From an alpha proteobacterium SCGC AAA536-K22 (GTDB lineage Bacteria > Pseudomonadota > Alphaproteobacteria > Puniceispirillales > Marisalimonadaceae): a stretch of DNA of 62,755 nucleotides. The translations under genes and the position numbers were made by a program. Within the stretch, counting starts at the first letter, position 1. Every line of letters begins with the position of its first letter. The DNA lies in NCBI GenBank assembly GCA_000421325.1, contig ATWQ01000012.1, positions 1 through 62,755 on the forward strand, read 5' to 3'. A model generated the notes under the pieces. It was not told the origin of the DNA, did no database searches, and saw nothing but the letters and a program-made list of their open reading frames with translations. Of this stretch, positions 54,708-62,755 are shown one piece after another.

Positions 54708-55622
54708 TTATTGGTTAATAATTATTAAAATTGATCCACCAAGAAGCACAATACCAATAAATTCGGTATTTTTAATTTTTTCTCTAAAAATAATCATTGA
54801 TATTAAAATTGAGAAAATTAATTCAATTTGTCCTACTGCTCTTACTTCAGCTGCTGTAGCTAAGCCAAAAGCTACAAACCATCCAAATGTTGCACCTGTT
54901 CCACATAATCCAGCTGGTAAACTAGGTTTCCAAAATTTAAAGACCGCCTTAAGTTGGTCTTTTTTAAATAAAAGCATATAAAATCCTACAATAATTGTTT
55001 GAAAAATTATTGCGATAAAAGAAATGAATAATGATTTATCTAAAAGTGGCCCGTCTACAGAAATTATAGACATTCTAAAAGTCACAACTGATGCCGCTAG
55101 AAGCAAACCCGATGAAAGCCCGATTAATGTTCCAAGCGATGTTACAGATTTAAATAATAATTTTATTGTATCTAGGAAAGTTTCTGCTTTTTTTGCATAT
55201 GATAATAATAATACTGATGTAACTCCCAAAAGTATTCCAAATATTATAGGCAAGGAAAAAGTTATACTTAAAATTAACGTCTCCAAAAATGCTATCAATA
55301 CTACTTCGGTTTTAGAAAATGCAATTCCCGCTGCAAAACTTTTATGAGAGAAAACTTTCATAAGAACATAAGTAAAAAGAACCTGAAAAATAGATCCTAA
55401 AAAACAAAGTATAATTGAATAGTTTGACAATATAGGAATTGAATTACCAGGAATATTAATCCACACAAACCATATAAGTGATGTAAATGGTAGCGCATAA
55501 CAAAATCTTATATAAGCAGCACCGTAATCACCTAATTTAGGTATCATGTTTTTTTGGAAAGCCGATCGAGCAGTTTGACAACCTGCAGCAAAAATTGCTG
55601 CTACGATCCATACAAATTCCAT
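54708..55622 (-). CDS. EamA/DMT-family transporter
   Basis: The 304-residue protein has about ten helices in two EamA-like halves. IRFCYALPFTSLIW near residue 38 and the FSKTEVVLIA segment in helix 4 are typical. The C-terminal half ends with FIGIVLLGGSILIIINQ. No substrate can be given. It lies between asd and sdhC on the same strand, and its role there is unclear. Confidence 0.83.
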   Translation of the reverse strand: MEFVWIVAAIFAAGCQTARSAFQKNMIPKLGDYGAAYIRFCYALPFTSLIWFVWINIPGNSIPILSNYSIILCFLGSIFQVLFTYVLMKVFSHKSFAAGIAFSKTEVVLIAFLETLILSITFSLPIIFGILLGVTSVLLLSYAKKAETFLDTIKLLFKSVTSLGTLIGLSSGLLLAASVVTFRMSIISVDGPLLDKSLFISFIAIIFQTIIVGFYMLLFKKDQLKAVFKFWKPSLPAGLCGTGATFGWFVAFGLATAAEVRAVGQIELIFSILISMIIFREKIKNTEFIGIVLLGGSILIIINQ

Positions 55623-55654
55623 TTATTCAGGAATAAAATTAATAAAATAAAGCA

Positions 55655-56683
55655 TTAAAGTGAAATTCCTTTAAGATTTTTACTAGCCAGCAACTCAGCA
55701 ATCTGAACAGTATTTAGTGCTGCACCTTTTCTTAGATTATCTCCAACACACCAAAAAGCTATTCCATTCTTCACAGATGAATCTTTTCTGATTCGGCTTA
55801 TGTAAACATCGTCTTCACCAGCAACTTCTACAGGAGTTACATAACCTTCATCAGCTCTATGGTCAATAACTGTAATACCGTTAGCCTCTCGTAATAAGTT
55901 TCTTACTTGTTTTTCATCAATGTCTTTTTTACATTCAACGAATACAGCTTCACTATGACCTATAAAGACAGGTACTCTAACACAATGTGCAACTAAATTA
56001 ATATTAGGATCTAATATTTTTTTAGTCTCAACTTTCATTTTCCATTCTTCTTTTGTAAACCCATCATCCATAAAAATATCAATATGCGGTATTACGTTGA
56101 AAGCTATTTTTTTTGTAAATTGTTCCGGTTTTGCTTGATCATGCACAAATACACCTTTTGTCTGATTAAATAATTCATCCATCGCAGGTTTCCCAGCACC
56201 AGAAACCGCTTGATAAGTCGAAACTACTACTCTTGAAATTTCAAATTTTTCATGAATTGGCTTTAATGCAACAACTAATTGAATAGTAGAACAGTTAGGG
56301 TTAGCTATTATATTTTTTTTATTAAAATTATTAATAGCTTCGGGATTAACCTCGGGAACTATTAGAGGCACCTGATCATCCATTCTAAAGCAAGAGGAAT
56401 TATCAATAACTATACAACCCTTTTTTCCTGCTATTAGTCCAAATTTTTTAGCAATATTAGAGCCCGCTGAAAAGAGTGCAATATCTACATCTTCAAAATT
56501 AAAATCATCAACAGATTTAATTTTTAAAATTTTGTCTTCTCCATAAGAGACTTCTTTTCCAATGGACGATTTAGAAGCTAGTGCATAAATATTTTTTATT
56601 GGAAACTTTCTTTCAAACAAAGTTTGAAGCATTTCTCTTCCCACGGCACCAGTTGCACCAACTACAGCTACATTATAAGCCAT
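55655..56683 (-). CDS. asd: Aspartate-semialdehyde dehydrogenase
   Basis: The 342-residue enzyme reduces aspartyl phosphate for lysine, threonine, methionine and diaminopimelate synthesis. It has the NADP motif VVGATGAVGREML, the catalytic Cys in NPNCSTIQL (about residue 132), VSTYQAVSGAG, and the His in RVPVFIGHSEAV. It begins directly after the leuB stop and is part of leuC-leuD-leuB-asd. Confidence 0.96.
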   Translation of the reverse strand: MAYNVAVVGATGAVGREMLQTLFERKFPIKNIYALASKSSIGKEVSYGEDKILKIKSVDDFNFEDVDIALFSAGSNIAKKFGLIAGKKGCIVIDNSSCFRMDDQVPLIVPEVNPEAINNFNKKNIIANPNCSTIQLVVALKPIHEKFEISRVVVSTYQAVSGAGKPAMDELFNQTKGVFVHDQAKPEQFTKKIAFNVIPHIDIFMDDGFTKEEWKMKVETKKILDPNINLVAHCVRVPVFIGHSEAVFVECKKDIDEKQVRNLLREANGITVIDHRADEGYVTPVEVAGEDDVYISRIRKDSSVKNGIAFWCVGDNLRKGAALNTVQIAELLASKNLKGISL

Positions 56684-57799
56684 TTATTTTGTTAATTCCT
56701 CTAACTTATTTATTACCAAGTCCATCATTCCCCTAGTCCCAACTTTTTCTCTTCCATCAGCCATAATATCTGGTGTTCTTGGTCCAGCGTCTAATGCTCT
56801 CGAAACAGCTTCGTCAACCAAATCAGCCTCATCTTCCATATTAAAAGAATATCGCAACAACATTGATAAACTTAATAATTCAGCTAATGGATTAGCTAAA
56901 CCTTTACCTGCTATATCGGGAGCAGACCCATGGACTGGTTCGTACATGGCATATCTCTTTCCAGTATTCTTATCAACTGAACCTAAACTTGCGGATGGAA
57001 GCATACCAAGAGAACCAGTTAACATAGCTGAACAATCAGACAAAATATCTCCAAATAAATTATCAGTAACTATTACATCAAATTGCTTGGGGTCTTTTAC
57101 TAATTGCATTGCACAGTTGTCAGCATACATGTGATGCATATCTACACCATTACCTTCTTTTTTATGAAGGTTTGTCATAACCTCTCGCCACAAAACCCCA
57201 GACATCATAACATTTGCTTTTTCAACAGAAGTGACCTTTCCATTTCTTACCTTAGCCATATCAAAAGCAACTCTCCCAATTCTTTCAATTTCAGGGGTAG
57301 TGTATAAGTTGGTATCATATCCTTTTTTTAGCCCTACTTTAATTTCATCAATTCCACGTGGCTCAGCAAAATATATCCCACCTGTTAATTCTCTCAATAT
57401 TAGTATGTCTAATCCAGAGATTATTTCTGGCTTAAGTGAAGAAGCATCGACTAAAGCTGGAAAAACTATTGCAGGTCTGAGATTTGCAAACAAATCCATT
57501 TCTTTTCTTAATCTTAAAAGGCCATTTTCTGGTCTTTTATCAAATTCTACACCGTCATAACTTGGGCCACCAACAGCTCCAAATAAAACAGCATCTGCAT
57601 CCATAGTATCTGCTAAAGTTTCATCTGTAAGAGGTGTTCCATATTTATCATAAGAAGCTCCACCAACAAGTCCTTCTTTAATATTAAAGCTTATACTTTT
57701 ATTTTTTGCTAACCAATCAACTACTCTTAATGTTTCATTTACCACCTCAGGACCAACTCCATCCCCAGGTAAAACCATTAATGTTCTATTTGATGACAT
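56684..57799 (-). CDS. leuB: 3-isopropylmalate dehydrogenase
   Basis: The 371-residue enzyme performs oxidative decarboxylation of 3-isopropylmalate in leucine synthesis. It has LPGDGVGPEV at the start, the substrate Arg region RLRKEMDLFANLRPA, ELTGGIYFAEPRG, the metal Asp site TDNLFGDILSD, and EPVHGSAPDIAGKGLANP. Length is normal. It lies 25 bases after leuD. Confidence 0.97.
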   Translation of the reverse strand: MSSNRTLMVLPGDGVGPEVVNETLRVVDWLAKNKSISFNIKEGLVGGASYDKYGTPLTDETLADTMDADAVLFGAVGGPSYDGVEFDKRPENGLLRLRKEMDLFANLRPAIVFPALVDASSLKPEIISGLDILILRELTGGIYFAEPRGIDEIKVGLKKGYDTNLYTTPEIERIGRVAFDMAKVRNGKVTSVEKANVMMSGVLWREVMTNLHKKEGNGVDMHHMYADNCAMQLVKDPKQFDVIVTDNLFGDILSDCSAMLTGSLGMLPSASLGSVDKNTGKRYAMYEPVHGSAPDIAGKGLANPLAELLSLSMLLRYSFNMEDEADLVDEAVSRALDAGPRTPDIMADGREKVGTRGMMDLVINKLEELTK

Positions 57800-57824
57800 T
57801 ACTTTTCCTAGTTTTTATTTTTTA

Positions 57825-58430
57825 TTATAACCATGGTCTATCAGTGGACATTTTTTTTTCAAATTTTTCAATTTCATTAGATTTTTGCATTGTTAAGCCA
57901 ATATCATCTAAACCTTCAATAAGGCATTTTTTTCTAAATGGATCTATTTCAAACTTTATAACAGCACCATTTGGTCTCCTAATCTCCTGTGATGGAAGAT
58001 CTATTTCTAGTTCAGGATTATCTTTATCTTTAGCATCAGCCATTAATGCTTCTCTTTGATCTGCTGTTACTTTAATTGGGAGAAGACCGTTCTTAAAGGA
58101 ATTGTTATAAAAAATATCCGCAAATGAAGTGGATATTATACACTTTATACCAAAATCAGACAAAGCCCAGGGAGCATGCTCTCTACTTGAACCACATCCA
58201 AAATTATCACCTGCTACAATAATGTTACTAGATCTGTAAGGTTCTTCGTTTAATACAAAACCTTTTTTTTCAGTGCCGTCGTCATTAAACCTCATTTCAT
58301 CAAACAGGTGTTTACCTAAACCTGTTCTCTTAATTGTCTTTAAGAATTGTTTTGGTATTATTTTGTCAGTATCTACATTTATAAAATTAAATGGAGCAGC
58401 TATACCCTTAAGATTTATAAATTTATCCAT
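57825..58430 (-). CDS. leuD: 3-isopropylmalate dehydratase small subunit
   Basis: The 201-residue swivel domain has [14 protein letters not shown] near the start, [17 protein letters not shown] (about residues 74-90), and FKNGLLPI. It pairs with LeuC to isomerise 2- to 3-isopropylmalate. It lies 19 bases after leuC and 25 before leuB in one operon. Confidence 0.97.
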   Translation of the reverse strand: MDKFINLKGIAAPFNFINVDTDKIIPKQFLKTIKRTGLGKHLFDEMRFNDDGTEKKGFVLNEEPYRSSNIIVAGDNFGCGSSREHAPWALSDFGIKCIISTSFADIFYNNSFKNGLLPIKVTADQREALMADAKDKDNPELEIDLPSQEIRRPNGAVIKFEIDPFRKKCLIEGLDDIGLTMQKSNEIEKFEKKMSTDRPWL

Positions 58431-58449
58431 GACCCAACCTTTAAAACAA

Positions 58450-59853
58450 TTAGCTTATTGAATTACAATCCGTTAATCTTCCGGTTATTGCAGAAGCTGC
58501 AGCTATTTCAGGACTTACCAGATGAGTTCTTCCACCTTTCCCTTGTCTACCCTCAAAATTTCTGTTTGAAGTACTAGCACATCTTTCTCCAGGCTGAAGT
58601 TTATCTTCATTCATCGCCAAACACATTGAACAACCAGGCTCTCTCCATTCAAAACCTGCTTCAGTAAACATTAAGTTAAGCCCTTCTTTTTCAGCCTGAG
58701 CTTTAACTAATCCTGAACCAGGTACAACCATTGCTCTTATGCCCTGTTTAACTTTTCTTCCTTCAATAATCCTGGCAGCTGATCTTAAATCTTCTATTCT
58801 AGAATTAGTGCAAGAACCTATAAAAACTGTATTGATTTCAACGTCAGAGATTTTTTGACCACCTTTTAAGCCCATATATTCAAGTGATCTTTCAACTTTT
58901 ACTCTGGCGTCATCATCTTTGATTTTATTTGGGTCTGGAATAAAACCATCAATAGACACAACATCTTCTGGGCTTGTTCCCCAGGTTACAGTAGGTTTTA
59001 TTTTAGTAGCATCAATACTTATTTTTTTATCATAAAAAGCACCTTCGTCTGAAGGCAATGACCCCCACCATTCAACTGCTAGGTCCCAATCACTCCCTTT
59101 AGGAGACATCGGCTTATTTTTTAAGTAATCAAAAGTAACTTGATCTGGCGCTACCATTCCTGCTCTAGCACCTGCTTCTATAGACATATTGCATACTGTC
59201 ATTCTACCTTCCATAGATAGTTTTTTTATTGCCTCTCCTGAATATTCTATAACATGACCTGTTCCACCGGCTGTACCAATTTCACCAATTATGGCGAGGA
59301 CAAGGTCTTTTGCAGAAACACCAGATTGAAGTTCTCCTTCTAACTTGATAAGCATATTCTTAGCAGGCTTTTGTATTAGAGTTTGTGTTGCTAAAACGTG
59401 TTCTACTTCTGATGTCCCAATTCCAAAAGCAAGAGCGCCAAAAGCTCCATGTGTAGCAGTATGGCTGTCTCCACAAACTATTGTCATTCCTGGCTGAGTG
59501 AAACCTTGTTCAGGTCCAATAACATGAACAATGCCTTGCCTTTCATCCATCATATTAAAATAAGGTATTCCAAAATCTTTAACATTTTTGTCTAGAGCTT
59601 CAACTTGGATTCTTGATTCTTCTTCATCTATTCCACCTGCTCTGTCAGTAGTAGGAACATTGTGATCAGCGACTGCCAGTGTTCTTTTTGGGGAATTGAC
59701 AGCTCTTCCAGATATTCTTAAACCCTCAAAAGCTTGAGGGCTTGTTACTTCATGAACCAAATGTCGATCTATATATATCAGAGAGGCACCATCTTCTTGA
59801 GTATCTATGAGATGGTGATCCCAAATCTTGTCAAAAAGTGTTTTAGGTTTCAT
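58450..59853 (-). CDS. leuC: 3-isopropylmalate dehydratase large subunit
   Basis: The 467-residue aconitase-family protein has the Fe-S ligands in [14 protein letters not shown] (about residue 347) and [14 protein letters not shown] (about 407-420). [15 protein letters not shown] lies near 125. An ATG at 59883 is in frame, but [11 protein letters not shown] at 59853 has GGAG nine bases upstream and is the normal N-terminus. It is the first gene of leuCDB-asd, downstream of rplS. Confidence 0.97.
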   Translation of the reverse strand: MKPKTLFDKIWDHHLIDTQEDGASLIYIDRHLVHEVTSPQAFEGLRISGRAVNSPKRTLAVADHNVPTTDRAGGIDEEESRIQVEALDKNVKDFGIPYFNMMDERQGIVHVIGPEQGFTQPGMTIVCGDSHTATHGAFGALAFGIGTSEVEHVLATQTLIQKPAKNMLIKLEGELQSGVSAKDLVLAIIGEIGTAGGTGHVIEYSGEAIKKLSMEGRMTVCNMSIEAGARAGMVAPDQVTFDYLKNKPMSPKGSDWDLAVEWWGSLPSDEGAFYDKKISIDATKIKPTVTWGTSPEDVVSIDGFIPDPNKIKDDDARVKVERSLEYMGLKGGQKISDVEINTVFIGSCTNSRIEDLRSAARIIEGRKVKQGIRAMVVPGSGLVKAQAEKEGLNLMFTEAGFEWREPGCSMCLAMNEDKLQPGERCASTSNRNFEGRQGKGGRTHLVSPEIAAASAITGRLTDCNSIS

Positions 59854-59946
59854 TTTTTTTGTCTCCATCAACTCGGAAATCAATTTAATAATTATAAATC
59901 AGTTTATAAAAAGCTAATAATTAATAATTTATGAAGTTTTTTCATC

Positions 59947-60360
59947 TCAAGTTTCTTTAACTTCTGACTTTACAACCTTTGAATTATTATCTTTTTTAGC
60001 GACTTGAATTTTCTCAACGATACGTGCTGATTTACCTCTTCTATCTCTTAAGTAATAAAGTTTGGCCCTTCTAACTTTTCCTCTTTTAAGAACTGTAATT
60101 CCTGAAATTTTAGGTGAGAAAATAGGGAATATTCTTTCAACGCCCTCTCCATATGAGATTTTTCTAACTGTAAAGCTTTCGTTCAATCCGCCACCGCTTC
60201 GGGCAATGCATAAACCTTCAAAGGCCTGTATTCTCTCTTTATCACCTTCTACAATTTTAACGTCAACTTTTATAGTGTCACCTGCACCAAATTCTGGAAT
60301 AGATCTTTCTGAGGAAATTTTATCCATCTGATCTTTTTCGATTTTATCAATAACGTTCAT
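59947..60360 (-). CDS. rplS: Ribosomal protein L19
   Basis: L19, 137 residues, stands at the 30S-50S interface. [39 protein letters not shown] and [14 protein letters not shown] are family blocks (each a continuous run, quoted here in part). The C-terminal 20 residues form a charged Lys/Glu tail. It starts 54 bases after trmD, with AAGGG before the ATG, in the conserved rpsP-rimM-trmD-rplS set. Confidence 0.97.
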   Translation of the reverse strand: MNVIDKIEKDQMDKISSERSIPEFGAGDTIKVDVKIVEGDKERIQAFEGLCIARSGGGLNESFTVRKISYGEGVERIFPIFSPKISGITVLKRGKVRRAKLYYLRDRRGKSARIVEKIQVAKKDNNSKVVKSEVKET

Positions 60361-60414
60361 TTTATTACCCTTTCGTGAAACATACTCATAGCAAATTAAT
60401 AATTTTTTTTCCAG

Positions 60415-61101
60415 TTAAGATTTTATATATTTGGACCACAAGTCTGGTCTCTTAGATTTAGTTAGATTTTCTGACATTTTAATTTTCCACATTTTTATTT
60501 TTTGATGATCTCCAGAAAGAAGTACCTCGGGTACCTCTATGTTGTTCCAAACTCTTGGGTAGGTGTATAGTGGGTATTCTAACAAATTATTTTCAAAACT
60601 TTCTTCAACCAATCCTAATGAATTTCCAATCACATTTGGAAGAAGTCTAACTGTAGCATCAATAATCAATTGAGCACCGATTTCACCACCAGACAAAATA
60701 AAGTCACCAACACTTACTTCAGTAACATCATTATGTATTAAAAACCTTTCATCTACCCCTTCATACCTTCCACATATAAAAACAGCCCCTTTTTCTTTAG
60801 ATAAATTCCTGGCAATTGCCTGATCAAATTTTTTTCCTCTTGGTGACAGATAAATTCTCGGTCCTTCATATGCAGAAACTGACTTCAAAGCTTTATCAAG
60901 AACTTCAGGATTAATGACCATTCCGTGTCCACCGCCAAATGGAACATCATCAACTTTTCCATTTTTGTTATTTGCAAAGTCCCTAATATTAATCTTATTG
61001 AGGTTCCACAAACCATTTTTTAGGGCCTTGCCTGCCAAAGAAGAACCTAACGTTCCTGGAAACATTTCTGGAAACAATGACAAAACTGTTGCATTCCACA
61101 C
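60415..61101 (-). CDS. trmD: tRNA (guanine37-N1)-methyltransferase
   Basis: TrmD, 228 residues, methylates G37 of tRNAs to prevent frameshifting. The SPOUT knot shows in YLSPRGKKFDQ, FICGRYEGVDERF, and VSVGDFILSGGE. GGGHGMVI lies near residue 57. The length is near the family norm (about 230-250). It begins 15 bases after rimM. Confidence 0.97.
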   Translation of the reverse strand: MWNATVLSLFPEMFPGTLGSSLAGKALKNGLWNLNKINIRDFANNKNGKVDDVPFGGGHGMVINPEVLDKALKSVSAYEGPRIYLSPRGKKFDQAIARNLSKEKGAVFICGRYEGVDERFLIHNDVTEVSVGDFILSGGEIGAQLIIDATVRLLPNVIGNSLGLVEESFENNLLEYPLYTYPRVWNNIEVPEVLLSGDHQKIKMWKIKMSENLTKSKRPDLWSKYIKS

Positions 61102-61116
61102 AAAAAACTCCTCTTG

Positions 61117-61626
61117 TTAATCTTTGACAAAATTCAAGTCTAAATTTAAAATAACCTCTTTTTCCACGTAATTAATGTTCTTTAAAAAATTTGAGCCCAT
61201 AGGCAAATAAAACATTTTATTATTATTTTTAACTTCAACTAACAAACCTCCTCCAAAGTCATTGAAGGAAATTACTGAACCAAAACTTTCTCGATTTAGG
61301 TTATAGACCTGAAAACCTATTAAATCTACTTGATAGAATTCATCGTCTGCAAGTTTTGACAAATTATCTCTATTTATAAATAACTTCAAACCTCTTAATT
61401 TTTCTGCATCAGTCCTAGTCGAAATATTTTCAATTTTACAAATAAGACTTTGTTTAACTTTTCTAACAAATTTTAAATTTATAGGTTTGTTAGAATTCTC
61501 TATATAAAAGTCTTTATAAGAAAAAATATTTTCTGGGATTTCAGTGTAACTTTTAAGTTTCACTTCTCCTTTAATACCATGAACACCTAACAAGAGTCCT
61601 ATTTCTAAAAGATTTTTATTAGACAA
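61117..61626 (-). CDS. rimM: 16S rRNA processing protein RimM, TTG start
   Basis: RimM, 169 residues, helps 30S subunit maturation. The N-terminal domain has IGLLLGVHGIKGEVKL, and the C-terminal PRC-barrel has DDEFYQVDLIGFQVY. The start reads as TTG at 61626, seven bases after the rpsP stop. Position between rpsP and trmD confirms it despite low sequence conservation. Confidence 0.94.
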   Translation of the reverse strand: MSNKNLLEIGLLLGVHGIKGEVKLKSYTEIPENIFSYKDFYIENSNKPINLKFVRKVKQSLICKIENISTRTDAEKLRGLKLFINRDNLSKLADDEFYQVDLIGFQVYNLNRESFGSVISFNDFGGGLLVEVKNNNKMFYLPMGSNFLKNINYVEKEVILNLDLNFVKD

Positions 61627-61633
61627 AATTTAT

Positions 61634-62221
61634 TTATTCTTTTTTATCCCCTTCAGTTGGTGTTTTGTCAGCCGGACCCTCTTCAACCGGCACATCTGCT
61701 ACAGCTGCTTCTTCTGATGGGGCTTCTGCTGCAGGTGCCTCTTCAACCGGCACATCTGCTACAGCTGCTTCTTCTGATGGGGCTTCTGCTGCAGGTGCCT
61801 CTTCAACCGGCGCATCTGCTACAGCTACTTCTTCTGATGGGGCTTCTGCTACAGGTGCCTCTTCAACCGTCGCATCTGCTGAAGATAATTTTTCAGCCGC
61901 ATCTGCGTCTCTTTCTTTTCTTTTCTTTCCTGGAGCACTTTTAATAGGCTGATCCCTAATTACAGGTGCTTTTACCAAACCATCTGAAGATAACATTTTA
62001 GCAACCCTTAAAGTTGGCTGAGCTCCTTTTGATATCCAATATTTTGCTCTTTCAACATTTAAGACTAATCTCTCAGCATGATCTTTAGCCACCATTGGGT
62101 TATAAGAGCCTAGTCTTTCTACAAACTTGCCATCTCTTGGAGATAAAGCCTCTGCAACTACTATCTTATAAAAAGGTCTCTTTTTAGTTCCACCTCTAGA
62201 TAATCTTATTTTTAACGCCAT
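61634..62221 (-). CDS. rpsP: Ribosomal protein S16 with repetitive acidic tail
   Basis: The S16 core occupies residues 1 to about 85 ([43 protein letters not shown]). Alphaproteobacterial S16 often has a C-terminal extension, but this one reaches 195 residues. Its tail is a 20-residue Ala/Glu/Pro/Val repeat (unit like [20 protein letters not shown]). The tail is strongly acidic, odd for a ribosomal protein, and probably disordered. The DNA repeat is entered separately. The gene lies between ffh and rimM. Confidence 0.96.
   Translation of the reverse strand: MALKIRLSRGGTKKRPFYKIVVAEALSPRDGKFVERLGSYNPMVAKDHAERLVLNVERAKYWISKGAQPTLRVAKMLSSDGLVKAPVIRDQPIKSAPGKKRKERDADAAEKLSSADATVEEAPVAEAPSEEVAVADAPVEEAPAAEAPSEEAAVADVPVEEAPAAEAPSEEAAVADVPVEEGPADKTPTEGDKKE
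61675..61875 (-). repeat. 60-bp tandem repeat in the rpsP tail
   Basis: Bases 61681-61740 and 61741-61800 are identical. Bases 61801-61860 differ at about three positions, and 61861-61880 is a degenerate partial fourth unit. The period is exactly 60 bp, so each unit encodes 20 residues in frame. Copy number may vary between cells without breaking the gene. Confidence 0.95.
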
Positions 62222-62249
62222 TTTTTTTCCTTATTTTAATTTATTAAGT

Positions 62250-62755
62250 TTATCGTCTTTTCTTTGATGGTTTTCCTCCTAACCCAGGTAACCCAGCGCC
62301 TCCAAATCTATTCGCCATATTTCCTAAATTAGGCATATTTCCACCCATAATTTTTTGCAATTCAGCCATCTTGTTTGCATCCATCATTGGAGCTTGACTT
62401 TCTGATACTTGTTCAGAATTCGAGCTTCCACCTCCTAATGAGGACATCATATTCTTTAATCCGCCTAGGCCGCCCATTTTTCCCATTTTTTTCATCATAC
62501 GTGCCATATCTTGTTGCTGTTTTACCAGTCTATTTACCTCAGAAACAGCCGTTCCTGAACCAAATGCAATTCTCTTTCTACGTGAAGCATTTAATAAAGC
62601 AACATTTACTCTTTCCTTCTTAGTCATTGAGTAAATTATAGCTTCTTGCTTTGAAATAGCTTTATCGTTAAAATTGTTTGCTGCCATTTGTTTCTGCAAT
62701 TTACCAATACCAGGTAGCATTGACATAACACCGCCTAGACCACCCATTTTTTTAA
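62250..62755 (-). CDS. ffh: Signal recognition particle protein Ffh, C-terminal M domain (partial)
   Basis: The frame is open through the window edge, so only about the last 168 residues are present. They form the Met-rich M domain that binds 4.5S RNA and signal peptides: LPGIGKLQKQM, EAIIYSMTKKER, ASRRKRIAFGSG (the RNA-binding helix-turn-helix) and VNRLVKQQQDMARMMKKM. The Gly/Met-rich end KPSKKRR is typical. The GTPase (NG) part lies outside the window. rpsP follows 28 bases downstream. Confidence 0.95.
   Translation of the reverse strand, partial: KKMGGLGGVMSMLPGIGKLQKQMAANNFNDKAISKQEAIIYSMTKKERVNVALLNASRRKRIAFGSGTAVSEVNRLVKQQQDMARMMKKMGKMGGLGGLKNMMSSLGGGSSNSEQVSESQAPMMDANKMAELQKIMGGNMPNLGNMANRFGGAGLPGLGGKPSKKRR

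Noticed and set aside
61681-61880. CRISPR-like array
   Set aside because: The 60-bp units are directly adjacent with no unique spacers and lie in the rpsP frame.
61657-61952. Two plus-strand repeat-containing frames
   Set aside because: They are shadows of the rpsP tail repeat, which keeps several frames open because its period is a multiple of three.

Overview
The window is very AT-rich (about 30% GC by eye, not computed) and densely coded. The right half has the order ffh-rpsP-rimM-trmD-rplS-leuC-leuD-leuB-asd, then sdhCDAB-zapE-mdh-sucCD-sucAB-lpd. These blocks are typical of Alphaproteobacteria. With the low GC and the surface-sugar, H+-PPase and organic-acid genes, a streamlined marine alphaproteobacterium (SAR116-, HIMB59-, AEGEAN-169- or SAR11-like) is the best guess. 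The exact clade cannot be fixed by eye.

Layout. 1-3662: a damaged nonulosonic (sialic-acid-like) sugar locus with an ABC flippase, a SIS isomerase, a KdsC-type phosphatase and neuB. It is broken by an inverted junction: bases 1-95 are an exact reverse complement of 2592-2686. The two halves of one ABC transporter lie on opposite strands and neuB is cut in half, so this end is probably a chimeric or misassembled join. 4160-15141: a muropeptide-recycling island with an AmpD-like amidase, a YkfC-like NlpC/P60 peptidase, MurQ, AnmK, a PIG-L deacetylase, a GH84 beta-N-acetylglucosaminidase, a leaderless YkuD protein and an AmpG permease. An SDR epimerase, a 3-hydroxyisobutyrate-dehydrogenase-like gene and a membrane pyrophosphatase sit among them. 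15322-20886: surface polysaccharide genes (O-antigen ligase-like, two glycosyltransferases, a methyltransferase-like protein, Wzz). 21031-30000: a small frameshifted ORF, then catabolic and transport genes (2-hydroxyacid dehydrogenase, TcuA-like flavoprotein, DMT exporter, gamma-glutamyltransferase, aminotransferase, amidase). 29608-34190: a GldA/F/G-DUF4340 ABC system. 34194-41282: acyl-CoA dehydrogenase, VOC protein, MFS, HtpG, a frameshifted dehydrogenase, class II aldolase and an SMR transporter. 41279-54625: the TCA-cycle block. 54708-62755: DMT transporter, asd-leuBDC, and the rplS-trmD-rimM-rpsP-ffh translation block.

How it works together. The most interesting system is the recycling island. 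AmpG would bring in GlcNAc-anhydroMurNAc-peptides. The amidase, NlpC/P60 and YkuD proteins, all without signal peptides, would trim the peptide. GH84 would take the place of NagZ, AnmK and MurQ would convert anhydroMurNAc, and the PIG-L protein may take the place of NagA. The GH84 and PIG-L roles are inferred from neighbourhood and family, not proven. A second clear oddity is SucB, whose E3-binding domain lies before the lipoyl domain instead of after it. RpsP carries an acidic tail built from a 60-bp tandem repeat. I saw no tRNA, rRNA, CRISPR array or insertion sequence.
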